NCBI GenBank assembly: GCA_025093985.1
Contig: JACAAK010000004.1
Coordinates: 3,286,001-3,350,000 of the forward strand
Length of the DNA: 64,000 bases
Reading direction: 5' to 3'
From: Calvatia gigantea
Lineage: Eukaryota; Basidiomycota; Agaricomycetes; Agaricales; Lycoperdaceae
Position 1 is the first letter of the stretch. Each line of letters starts with the position of its first letter. Both the position numbers and the translations under genes were made by a program. The notes under the pieces are model-generated. The model did not search any database, had not been told where the DNA came from, and was given only the letters and a program-made list of their open reading frames with translations. This document shows positions 49,058 to 59,478 of the stretch, piece by piece.

Positions 49058-49765
49058 ATTCTCGGCGTTCGTAAGGGTACTGTGTAAATGAGGGGACGAG
49101 AACCCAAGTGCCGTGGTGGCGTTCCATTCCTCGAATATATAAGAAAATATGTCCGCATAACTGCAGCAGATATTATCGTTCGTGTGAACTCAGACGACTT
49201 CCCAATAGATTGTGGTCGTGGCACTGATTGGTGTTTGGGATCCGTATGTAGCTTCTTGATGGGAGTTAAAGTCCCGTGTGAGTGAAAGGCACCAATATGT
49301 GGAATCCTACTTGACGAGATTCTTTTGATAGTCGAAGAAGGGTAAGTTTTATGAAGCCGATGGACGGATGGTGAAAAACTAAAGGTAGCGGAGGCATTGA
49401 AACCCAAGGGGGTGCGAGGGTGTGTCACAAATAGAATAGAAACACTTGACTATTGCATCCCGACAAGATAGGATAGAAGTAACCCCAGCGGGGTTGGAAG
49501 GTAGAATAGGCTTAGAATGGGTTTAGATCGTAGCTTGGACGGGGGGAAGACTGGGGAAAACGGGAAGAAAGTTGGGGGACCGGGCCGTGATACTAGGTTC
49601 AACAAGTCCCACATTGGGAAACTTGAGCCGAAGTTGTTCCAGCAACTTGTTGAAATTTGAGACGACACCAGGATGCTAGTCCGATGTTAACTCGTGGCCA
49701 GAATGTATATATAGGCGAGTAGTATGTCGTGAGTACTCGAGCACAGAACTTACGAAGATTTATTA
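49058..49765. promoter_or_regulatory. Divergent spacer of the sugar transporter and SET-domain genes
   Basis: 708 bp between two divergent ATGs. It holds a TATA box (TATATATA, 49706-49713) 53 bp before the SET gene and a perfect 10-bp inverted repeat (TTCAACAAGT at 49598-49607, ACTTGTTGAA at 49645-49654). No gene was found. The phrase AACAAGTCCCACATTGGGAAA resembles the ends of some LTRs, but I could not define an element. Confidence 0.5.
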
Positions 49766-51427
49766 ATGTCTAGGCGCCGTGATGAAAGAAGTGTGGAGAA
49801 AACCAAGCGATCAAAGGGCAGTGGAGATAACCTTTCTCTATTTGCTCGCGACGGTCCGAAGTCTGTTGTCCTTCCGCATCTATGCTCACAGGAACCCCTG
49901 CCTTTCTCGGCGCTGGAAAAATGGCTCAAAGACAACGGCGGCGGCTTCCACGAAGACGTACAATTTAAATTCGCAGGTACACAAGACCTACTTAGCGGCA
50001 TCGATAACGTCGACTGATTCATTTTGGCAAATTCTAGGTGGAACACTCCCTGTCTTGAAAGGACGTATTTTACTGAAATAGTCCTATGTTCTAACAAGAA
50101 ACCTCCGGAAATGCCGCAATAGCTACCCGAGACATACCTGCCGATACAGCTATCGTGTCTTGTCCTTTCTCCCTTGCGATTACCGAAGAGTTGGCACAGA
50201 GGAACCTGTCAAAGCTCTTACCGACGGAGGATATCTTGGGATGGACAGAGAGGCAATGGATTAGTACTTATGTCTGTCTGCATTGGATCCTCTCTGAATC
50301 CAAGTGAGGGTTACCCCTCTTTGGTGGATCGACCTTCTAACGTTTAATCAGATCCCTAGAACTTGCACATTATCCGTATATCAGCACTCTGCCATCCCTC
50401 GATGGACTACGAACACCTCTCCATTTCACGGAGCAGGAGCTTGAGGCATTCAAAGCATCGAATCTCTACCATGCAGCAATCGATCGCAGGAACATGTTGA
50501 AGGAAGAATGGAAACAGTGCCAGTCTGTGTTAACGAGCAAAAATGTAGCCTGGGGACAAAACTTGACGTGGTAAGTCTTAAATCTTCAACACTCTATGCA
50601 GCCTCCCAAATCCGAAGAACGACATGCAGGGAACGATATCTTGCCGCGGCAACACATCTCTCTTCCCGCGCATTTCCCTCTTCTATCCTCTCTCCGACCC
50701 CAACCCTCCAGGCCACCCCATCGACAAAGCCGGTACTCCTCCCGGGGGTTGATTCCTTAAATCATAAACGTGGCCACCCTGTTTCCTGGACCGTGACCTT
50801 CCCTGTCGAATCCAGCGATAACTCTAGCTCTAGCTCCTCCTCAGGCACACCAAAGGAGCCTACGATCTCGCTCGTCTTGCACAACAAAGCACTTACAGGC
50901 GAAGAGCTTTTCAATAACTACGGCCCAAAACCTAATGCAGAACTTATCCTGGGTTACGGTTTCTCCTTACCCAACAACCCAGACGATACCATCCTCCTTA
51001 AGATTGGTGGTTCTGAAGGGAGGTGGGAAATTGGACGTTCGGCGCAAGGTGCTGAGGCCCTTTGGGATGAAGTTGTGAAGCTTATGGCGGCCCACGGCTC
51101 TTCCGCTAACGAGGAGAGCGAGGTTTATGAGATTCAGATGGATGCTGCGGATATGCTGGCAGATATGGTGCAGAATTTGTTGGAAAGGTTACCTTCAGAG
51201 ACCGTCCACGAGGGTGCAGCTTTGCGTCCGGAAGTCGTAGTTATGTTACAGGACTATGTCGAGGGTGGGTTGTTTTTCCGTACTCGCTGCGTGACGCTAC
51301 ATTTATTGAGAATGCAATAGGTCAACGGACAATCCTGACCTCGCTCTTGGAGTTCTGTAAGAAAAAAGAAGAGGCATCAATAGAGCTAGCGCGTAGCCTA
51401 GGAGTAGAACTTGTAATTGAGGACTGA
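49766..51427 (+). CDS. SET-domain protein lysine methyltransferase (Rubisco LSMT/RKM-like)
   Basis: Starts MSRRRDERSVEKTKRSKG at 49766. After a short intron-split N-terminus (PFSALEKWLKDNGGGFHEDVQFKF) come GNAAIATRDIPADTAIVSCP, typical of the first part of split SET domains, and WISTYVCLHWILSE. The second half of SET shows LPGVDSLNHKRGHPVSW (the NH motif) and LTGEELFNNYGPKPNAELILGYGF (GEE-NNYG motif with the catalytic Tyr region). A C-terminal helical substrate-binding region follows and ends LGVELVIED at 51427. Yeast relatives methylate ribosomal proteins. The target here is unknown. Confidence 0.88.
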
Positions 51428-51663
51428 GAAGGAAAGCACGGAAGAGTGATTGTTGGCGATTGTCACATCAACGAATTCCCGGATCAACGTTGCGGATCAG
51501 AAGTGATCGAAAACCGGAATGTCGTGTGCGCTACCCTCATCCGCTCCTTCACCTCCCAATCCATCATAGCATTTACCTGTACACCTCCGGAATTGCGACC
51601 AATTAATCCTCTCCGTTAACTTTATCAACTGGGTCGTACTCAACCTTTTAGACAACGGATATT

Positions 51664-53315
51664 ATGCGTGCTCTGCCCCAGTCCCCCAAATTACAGTACG
51701 AAGTGAACTCTCAGTTTATGGGAATGCGTTACTGACCTCAAAATTGTCATGCAGGGGCAAGAAGCGTGCTCACGCAGATATAATGGATAAGAAGGATACC
51801 ATCATTACAATTAATAAGGGCAAAGGCAAGGCAAAAGACCTATCTTCGCCAGCGCCTATTCCCATCAGGAAACGTATGTAGGTCCGAATTTAGCCAACCA
51901 GGCGTCATGAACTCGTCGTAGTCCACTTTAGCTAAACGCGCCGAGACGAGGCCATGTCCTGTTTGCGACGAAGCGATACCACTGCGTCTTATGGGGTTTC
52001 ACGCCCAACTCGAATCTGAGCGAGTAGACCAAATCATGAAACAGATCGGCTCTTCCGAGCCTCTGCTTCTTGTAGATGAATTCAATGACCTAGGGCATGT
52101 TCACCATTCTTTTCAAACTTGGATACTTAGCTGACCGATCCTAGTGGACCGGGACCAAGTACAGGCGGTCGCAGCCGCCGTTCAGCCCTCAAAGCTCTCA
52201 AATCCTTCACGTCCACCTCCTCTCCAATAACAAATATCCAACTAGCAAAAACCATCCAGACTATCCAACGGCACCGTAAACAACGTCATGCAAGGTTCAA
52301 AGAAATGGCTCGAGAAGAAGAGGAAGGGTACTCTGAGCGCCCTCGCTGGGCACGGTCGAACGATCTTACAGGCGACGAAGTTGTTTGCCCTGTGTGCTCA
52401 AGAGGTGTGAGAGGGGACCATGAGATCATCAATGCCCATGTGGATGCGTGCCTGGCTGATGAGAGTCGAAGGTTGGAGGAAGAGAGAGCAGGGAGCGACA
52501 CCCAAGATTTGGTTGTGGTGGACGAGGATTGGGACGTGCCAGATACCATATTGCCAGATGGTGCCGTTGGGCATGTTGGTAATGTACGAGGTATTTATCA
52601 CACACACTGTTTCTTGTCCGATGGTATTGACATCCGGAGAAGGTACAGGCTTTCATACACGCGATCCAGCAGGCCGAGATGTGGATGATGAAGTTGACAT
52701 TGACGGCGACGACCAAGAAACCTATGGCGAAGCACAATTCACGGAAATGGATATCCTTGTCGTAGACGGAAACAACCCACCAAACGATTCTAACGACGCT
52801 CACATAGACATGGACAGCGTAGATGAAGCCGATTCCACACAAATGACTCTACAGGACCTCATTGCTGAGGGGAGGATTATCCGGCGGCGGACGTCCCCTA
52901 ATGCTTCCATCAGGGTGCTTCACAGTACCGCGGTTCGGGAGAAAATGGACGAAATACTTGGCGCGGGCGACCTTCAGGGGATCAACCAAGCGATACTTGA
53001 TGCGAAGAGCAAAGGGGACAAGAAGGCGATAATTGCTGTGCTGGAGGATAAAATCCAACATCTCGTTCGTCACCGTACACTTCCGAGTTTTTAAATACCT
53101 GACTGAACTGATGCTAGGAGTCTATGCACCTATCATTCTCCACTTCTCTGCTCTGTCGCATATGCCTGGACCCGTACAGCGAGCCTACAGTCTCTACGGG
53201 CTGTTGGCATACTTGTTGTAGAGAATGCTGGTTACGATGTTTGGGATCCACCAAGTTGTGTCCGATATGCAAGAGGATCACTGGTGCAGTGGATTTGCGC
53301 CGCGTATATCTTTGA
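51664..53315 (+). CDS. RING-finger E3 ubiquitin ligase, RNF220-like
   Basis: Likely start ATG at 51664 (MRALPQSPKL), though the first splice is uncertain. Exons give a basic region, then a CxxC pair (ETRPCPVCDEAIPLRLMGFH, a C2H-type finger), a second zinc-binding unit (VVCPVCSRGV ... NAHVDACLA, UBZ-like) and a long acidic linker. The C-terminal RING reads CRICLD ... GCWHTCCRECWLRCLG ... LCPICKR (C3HC4) and ends ITGAVDLRRVYL. The position of the RING at the very end and the LRR-(I/V)YL tail match animal RNF220. The predicted role is ubiquitin transfer. Its substrates are unknown. Four to five introns. Confidence 0.82.
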
Positions 53316-53649
53316 CCCTTCTCTCGAACGAAAGACGGTCCCCCGTTATCAAATGGAAGTATCGTCAATTGTCGCGAAGTGGGAACGAAACCGGACTCCA
53401 GCAGATGATGGTCTGGAAGCAATGAACTGAGGAATCATCTGAAGATGGTTTATTCGCTGTTGATTAATTGATTTCGGGCCTCAGATATGGTACGCAAGGA
53501 GGGATATCACACTCAGTGAATATTGAGGCGTCATGTCATAGTGCATAGTACCATGAACCTCTCACTCTTTTCCCATTTCCTACTGTGTATGCTGGAGCGG
53601 TAATTGTTCACATTATGACACACTTAAATACTAAACCATCTATTCTGTG
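53316..53649. other. Spacer after the RING gene
   Basis: 334 bp with no gene recognised. It should contain the terminator of the RING gene. Confidence 0.4.
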
Positions 53650-55076
53650 CCCACGCGACATAGATTGCGAACGGCGCAACTGTTCCCACTGATTGACCCC
53701 GGAAAAGTGAGCCCAGGGGCCAAATGGATCAAATAGACCCAAAGGGTACAAACACGGAAAGGGGGGTCTGCCGTACCGAGATGTGCAAGAGGAGTGAGGC
53801 AAGTAAAGTACTAGTACTTGTAGAGGTTCCGGGCGGTGGCCTCCAGCCTCCAGGGTTGTCTGACTTGTCTCATTCTGCCCTCTGTCTTCCTATCAAAAAA
53901 AGGAAATGACATTCTGTTCCTTGAAAGGAAGTGCTTTCTGTTCTCCTAAAAAAGATGCCTTTATGTTTTCTTTTGTTTCCCTTGTAGTGGTGCCAAGTGC
54001 ACCAATCCCCAACTCTTATTTAACAACACAATCAACCAAAATGCGTCCATTATGACTGGATATCTAAATATTTTGGGGGGCAAAGTAAATAAACAGAGCT
54101 GCAAGACACAGTTGGACCACCCAAGGAGCTGCACAACCAGCATGTCTGAGCAGCCCACCCTCTACCCCTCAAAGGCTCTCACATTCCCAACTGGAGGGCA
54201 AGTCTGGTGCTAGCAGCCGCGGTCCGCGAAGCAAGAGGAGGGTTTTATCATGTTGAAATCTGCCTTTCCCACCCAAATCTTGACGCTCTGACGTGAGCTG
54301 ATTTAAGTCAGCAAAGAATGTTGTACAGCCGAGGGTGAAAGTCTTCTCCATGACTCCATTTATATCCTTGTGGCAGCCTTCATACTAATTGAGAAGGGAT
54401 TCTGTCCCTCTTAACAAATATATCTCACATCCTATTTTCATCGCATCAGGTCTGACACTGGGGGTACTTAGATGTTGTCGTAGAGTTTCCTGCCGGTTCG
54501 GGTCATCACAGATAATGGGTGCATGAATTTATCACCTCCGTCGCTGCTGGATGGTGGGAGGTGCGGGCCAGGTGGGGTCGGGTTTCTCCCCGAAAGTGTA
54601 GTTCCTGGAGTGAGCATCTCTACGTGGATCTCGGCATTTCATCGAATTTCATCCAGATAACCTGTTATAACGCATCCCACTTCGCGACATCCCGAGGCTA
54701 AGTATGGGTTATGACAAGTATGTATGGGTTAATCAGGTTCAACTGTCAGTCATTCTTTGCTTACTTAAATCAGTTCACATAGAACCCTCCTCTTGCTTCG
54801 CGCCGTTGGGGATAGAGCTATTGCGCTTAAGAATGAGCGGCTGTGCACATCTTCAGCACTTCAGTATATATTCCGTAATGTACTCCGGTGTGGCACCAAA
54901 AAAACATACCCCACCAGCCTTGCTCTCCTCACGCGCCTCAGTATGGAGAACACCTCCCTCGCTGTGTTCGTACTCTCCAAGTTTATTTGATCTATTTGAC
55001 CCTCGAGCTTACTTTTAACTTCAACCCTGATTAATGATTAGTGGGAACAATTATGCTGTTCGTGATCTAGGCCGCG
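53650..55076. mobile_element. Possible non-autonomous DNA element with degenerate inverted ends
   Basis: About 150 bp at 53650-53805 is repeated in reverse at about 54925-55076 with roughly 70 percent identity. Shared landmarks are TGTTCCCACTxAT, GGxCAAATxGATCAAATA and GTACxAACAC. The 1.1 kb between the arms has no open frame with a known domain. An inverted-repeat element that lost its transposase is the simplest reading, but I cannot define exact ends or a target duplication. Confidence 0.4.
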
Positions 55077-55084
55077 GTTTGTGG

Positions 55085-55795
55085 ATGACTGTCCATCTAT
55101 GCCTACCCATGTTCTACCGCTCTGAATATGGAGGCAATCTTCCTTTATCTCGATATGCAAACCAAGATCTTGAATGCGCGTGGAATAGACAAGCTACGCG
55201 TCTGCAGGAACACTGGTTAGTTTTTCAGAAGGTCTCCATGGTGGTGCTGAGGTACAGTTTTTCTTTCTGTTATCCGCTTAACTGACGGCGATGCGTGACG
55301 TACAGCATCACAGCGCCTTATCTGGCAATAACCAAAGCGTCTGCACAATCTATGACCTTCATCTTCGGTTCGTTGTGTATATTCTACGCATTCGTAGGGC
55401 TATTCATTGTGTGCGTATACATCAGCAACAAGGATAATATCCTTAAACCGATTACTGTCAAATACTGGGAGGAGGTACGAGTGCAATACCAGATCTTTTC
55501 TTGTTCTCAGAGTAATCCTCACGGCAGTTGTTTCCTACAGGCATCTGGCCAAAATGGTGAACTGGGATTTTGGACTTTACCGTCCATTCCAGCGGTCTGG
55601 TTCATAGGATCTATCGCTTTCTTCCTAGCGTTTATTTTCGCTTCTGTGTGGGAGGACACCTCGCATGAAGCGTCCCGTCCTTTATCCACCAGGCTTGCGT
55701 TCTTTCGTCGAGGGACACTGATTTTGGCGGTCGTTTGGGCGTGCCTTCATTCCACCATGATCATTGTTGCTTGGCGTCGGGTCAGGCACACCTAG
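55085..55795 (+). CDS. Hypothetical membrane protein
   Basis: Exon 1 reads from MTVHLCLPMFYRSEYGG to VFQKVSMVVL, then an intron (donor GTACAG, acceptor TACAG near 55304) joins it to SITAPYLAITKASAQSMTF. Three or more hydrophobic segments follow: IFGSLCIFYAFVGLFIVCVYI, VWFIGSIAFFLAFIFASVW and LILAVVWACLHSTMIIVAW. A 66-bp stretch (55475-55540, GTACGAG ... CTACAG) may be an intron kept in frame. The end is at 55795. The start borders the right arm of the inverted-repeat element. I do not recognise the family; many basidiomycete genomes carry similar orphan membrane proteins. Confidence 0.5.
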
Positions 55796-56512
55796 TTTTC
55801 TGTCAAAGATTATCAGCCACTTGTCTTCCTTCCGAGTTCCTTTGCTTCTGATTTGGTCGAGTGTTTTTTGTCAATACTGCTTTCTGTCACCCATGTCACG
55901 TACAGCCTCTATCATACTTTGGTTGGTCTATTGGAAAAATTCAGTGTCTCCCCTGCTGAGCATAGAAACAAGTAGATTTGGGCAATGGAATAATGGAGCT
56001 CATATCTGGCCTTGTCATATCCACATGACGCCAGTGCCATAAACCAGCCCACAAGAGGCGGTTAGCAGCACGGTGGAGGTTCAGAGCACGGAAAAAGCCC
56101 TGAAACCTTTTCGCGTGCCACCACGACATATATAATCATCGCTAGGAAAACGTAGGAAATTTACTGGATATTCACTCACCTTGGAGGTACTAGGACCAAG
56201 GGTAGCTGGGCACTAGATGCTCAGTGTCGACAGCGAGACGATGGCGAATGCTCGTCCCGGGACGGTACGATACCGTTCAACTCACAGTGCATCCCTCAAG
56301 CAAGGAGAGAGAGAGAGAGAGAAGGGGGTGGATTATCTATTGCAGTATTTATCGTAGAAGGACATGTTCATGTACGAAGTTTTGATACGGGGGCGTCCAG
56401 CCAGGGATTAACGACGGGGGGAGTACCACGTTGGGAACTGGGCCGGACTCTCATACTAAGGTTCCGACTATAGGTGTTGGTCATGTGCGCAGGCGGGAGT
56501 GCAGGACGAGTT
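55796..56512. other. Spacer with a GA microsatellite
   Basis: 717 bp. No supported gene. A (GA)9 run lies at 56305-56322. The spacer holds the 3' ends of the convergent membrane protein and TOM7 genes. Confidence 0.5.
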
Positions 56513-56844
56513 TTACGCAAGAGGGCTTATGAGCCTGGACAGAGGTGAATTTGTCAGTAATTGAAGGGAACATAAAGAGCAATTCGACGCACTTGATGAG
56601 TGAGGGTTGGGGATTACTCCTCGTAAAACCAACATAGATAATGAGTGGGATCCAGCCGTAATGCAAGACGGTCTGCACAAAGAATAGGTCATGAGAAATT
56701 CACTTGAGGTACCCGTGGAGAATGAGAGCATACACGGCCAACTTCGACGACCTTTACGATGCGTTCCTGTGGCAGTTCAGAATTAACGAACGTACAACAA
56801 ACAGAGCCAGGACACGTATATACCTTGGTTTCTTCAGAAGGCAT
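56513..56844 (-). CDS. TOM7: TOM7, small subunit of the mitochondrial outer-membrane translocase
   Basis: Too short and too split for ORF calling: 51 aa in four exons. Exon 1 (56844-56824) is MPSEETK. Exon 2 is ERIVKVVEVGR (donor GTATGC). Exon 3 is TVLHYGWIPLIIYVGFTRS followed by NPQPSLIK. Exon 4 is LISPLA with TAA at 56515-56513. The HYGWIPLIIYxGFTRSNPQPS block and the LxSPLA end are diagnostic of TOM7. The hydrophobic stretch is the single outer-membrane anchor. TOM7 helps set the dynamics of the TOM complex that imports proteins into mitochondria. It shares a 238-bp divergent spacer with eIF3f. Confidence 0.93.
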
Positions 56845-57082
56845 TTCTACAGGATATGAAAATCGAGGGCGGTTCGAAGTAGTTTTTTGAGCGTGACGAA
56901 AGAAACGTTGCGCTTAGCGCATGCCGAAGTTCCCCTCGGCGCCACCCGAATTCCCTTCCCACGGAGGACTCGCTAACATTTTCTGACGACCCTTTGGGAT
57001 CGCCTGAATCAAGATCGGCTTAAGGATTTCTCTATTCACTTGTTCTTGCTATACCAAAGCCAAGTCAAGGAAATAAAGCAGA

Positions 57083-58310
57083 ATGGCCTTGGGCCCTACT
57101 TCATCTGCGATACATATAACAGGGACCGGTCCTCATAGTGCGATGTACGTGCCTGCATTTATTTTTGTTAAAATGTATCTAATCCATCGTATCTCTACCC
57201 CCTCATCCCTCAACTGCCGTTTCTCTCCTCCACGACGTACTTCTACGTTCTTTCTTTCGTGTCAACGCGCAGTCGGATCCCTCAAAATGTAACAGTGCAC
57301 CCTGTTGCGCTTTTCACAATCCTGGACCATTACCTCCGTCGCACAGACCAACAAGACCGGGTGATCGGTACTCTCCTCGGCAGGAGAACAGAAAATGAAG
57401 TCGAGGTCCGCTCGGCGTTCGCCGTCCTACATAGCGAAACGGATGAGCAAGTTGCTGTGGATATGGAGTATCATAGGACAATGTACGAGTTGCATCATAA
57501 AGTTAATCCGAAGGAGGTTATCGTTGGATGGTAGGTCCTCAATTTTTTAATCCTTCCTGATTGTACCATTGACGAGGGTTTTTCTTGTGGTGGTGCACGA
57601 TAGGTACTCGACTGGGTCGAATCTGAACACATATTCCGCACTTATTCACAACTTCTATTCATTGGAGACTACGCCTCATCACGCGGTGCATATTACACTG
57701 AACACGGGCATTGTTGAAGGCGAAGAAGCCGGCGTGAAGGCATATATCAGGTATGTGGGGCATCTAATCAAACCTCGCCTATCAAATCACTAATATCAAG
57801 CAATATTTCTCCTTGTGATCCAGCTCACCAGTTGGTGTCGTCCCAAAAGCCGAAAATTGCGTCTTTGTACCTGTACCAGTCGAGCTTCGTTTTCATAATG
57901 CCGAACGGAGTGGCTGTAAGTATCTCGTTTCGATTTTTGAAAACAATAAATCTAAAAGAAACAACCATTCTCCAGTTGATCTCCTCGTCGACACCTCAAA
58001 ATCCTCAAATTCAACCACTCCTCAACCAATCCCTGACCTCGAAGTCCTAGAAACGTCAATCCAAGACGTCTCTGCAATGCTTGACCGTGTCCTGGCCTAT
58101 GTCCAGTCTGTACTCCGCGGGGAAACAAAAGGCGATCCTGCGATTGGCAGATACTTGATGGATACCCTGGGAACAAGTGTGGGTGTAGGGGAGGAAGTTG
58201 GTGGATTCAACGGAAGTTTGCAGGATACACTCATGGTTTCGTATTTGGCGAATCTTGTGAGGAGTCAAGCAGAGGTGTCGGCTAGGTTGGCGCTTACTTC
58301 TGCTTCATGA
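57083..58310 (+). CDS. Translation initiation factor eIF3 subunit F
   Basis: Starts [19 protein letters not shown] at 57083; an intron (57142-57270) joins it to [21 protein letters not shown]. The MPN domain shows [29 protein letters not shown] and the EVIVGWYSTGSN junction. Later exons give [29 protein letters not shown] and, after two introns, the C-terminal helical region [19 protein letters not shown] ending at 58310. As in eIF3f generally, the JAMM metal ligands are incomplete, so it is expected to be structural rather than a deubiquitinase in eIF3. The longer frame starting at 57259 uses GTG and lies in the intron, so I prefer 57083. Confidence 0.93.
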
Positions 58311-58414
58311 GTTGATTACGTGTGATAGGGTACATAGTGGCCCCCTGTGAGTGGGCAAAAATGTATATACTGTTCTCCTACTCTCAGAGGTTTGTGTGGG
58401 TATCGTTGTGGGTG

Positions 58415-59312
58415 TTAGCTGTTGAAGATGCGTGAATGTTGCAGATCATGACGAGCCGCAAGAATTTCGCCTAATGGCCAGGTATTCGCTGGGCCTTGAG
58501 TGGTTTGGTCGAAGCTATCCAAGTCATCGGTGACTTCGCCTGTACGAAGGTTCTGGCACTTGAGAATTTCTGAAGCTACCAAGGGACGAACGGCATGCAA
58601 CAGGATCTGCTGGGCTCCGTAGGGCCCAATATTATTCAGTCGGACCGAGGCGGAGAGAAGACTCCTGGCGTGGAGGAATAGATGAAGGTATTGGGAGCGT
58701 TCTAATAAGATTGAGACGAAAAAGTAAATTTACAATGTTATCCCACACGCAAAGCAGATAGGACCTGACCTAATGTCAATTCGAGGGCACCTGTGAGTAA
58801 ACCCCAGCATATAGGCAAGTGGCCAGGTGCTTCCTCTCTTCTTATGAGAAGTTTGTGTTCTTCCAAGAGTTTCGATAGACGCGCTCCTTGCGCACTGAGT
58901 TGTCTCCTCTATATTTGGCGACATGGACGGAGGCCGGGAAAATCCTTTCGAATATAAGGTCAGGAGGGCGATTCCTTGAGCCTTGGATGCCCTCCGTGCA
59001 ACATGGTTCAACGTCATTGCCTCGTACAAATCGTCCAGTGTAACAATTTTCTTCAATACGCTATCACTGGCCTCGTCACCTGACGCATTGACATAGGTAG
59101 TTATGATACGGTGTGCATCAGAGACAAACGGGAGTGCATTGCGTGCATATGAAGCAAGGCTGTCTCGAACAAAATCGATAATAGATGAGTTTTTCTGGAG
59201 AAATCCATGGGTAACGTAAGACTCAAGACCAGCAGAAGCGACAAATGAGCCAGTTGGGAGACTTGCTGTCCGCAAGCAGGAGGAGGATGTAAGTCTCCTC
59301 GTCGTTGTCCAT
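58415..59312 (-). CDS. ureF: Urease accessory protein UreF, with an apparent one-base frameshift
   Basis: UreF helps load nickel into urease together with UreD and UreG. The start MDNDEETYILLLLADS (ATG at 59312-59310) matches the family N-terminus, but the next conserved block, SLPTGSFVASAGLESYVTHGF, is in another frame. The break is at CAGCAAGTC near 59265, as if one A were extra. From there the sequence continues normally through FVRDSLASYARNALPFV, an intron, LSKLLEEHKLLIRREEA, another intron and IGPYGAQQILLHAV, ending HSRIFNS with TAA at 58415. Either a base-calling error or a young lesion. No urease gene is nearby. It shares a 166-bp divergent spacer with the AFG1 gene. Confidence 0.82.
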
Positions 59313-59478
59313 GTCCAAGGGGAAACCTAGAATTTAATTTATCGTCAGATGAAGCATATCCCGGCTGGACGCACGTGACGGGGCACCGTTCCGGGTTGAT
59401 TTGATGATTTAGTCCGACGTGCGTTTTTCCGGCGGCGTTTGTGTAAGAGAGCACTTGACCACTAACCAGCTCATTAAG
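59313..59478. promoter_or_regulatory. Divergent spacer of ureF and the AFG1-type gene
   Basis: 166 bp between two ATGs facing away. It must carry both promoters. No TATA box or known motif stands out. Confidence 0.5.
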
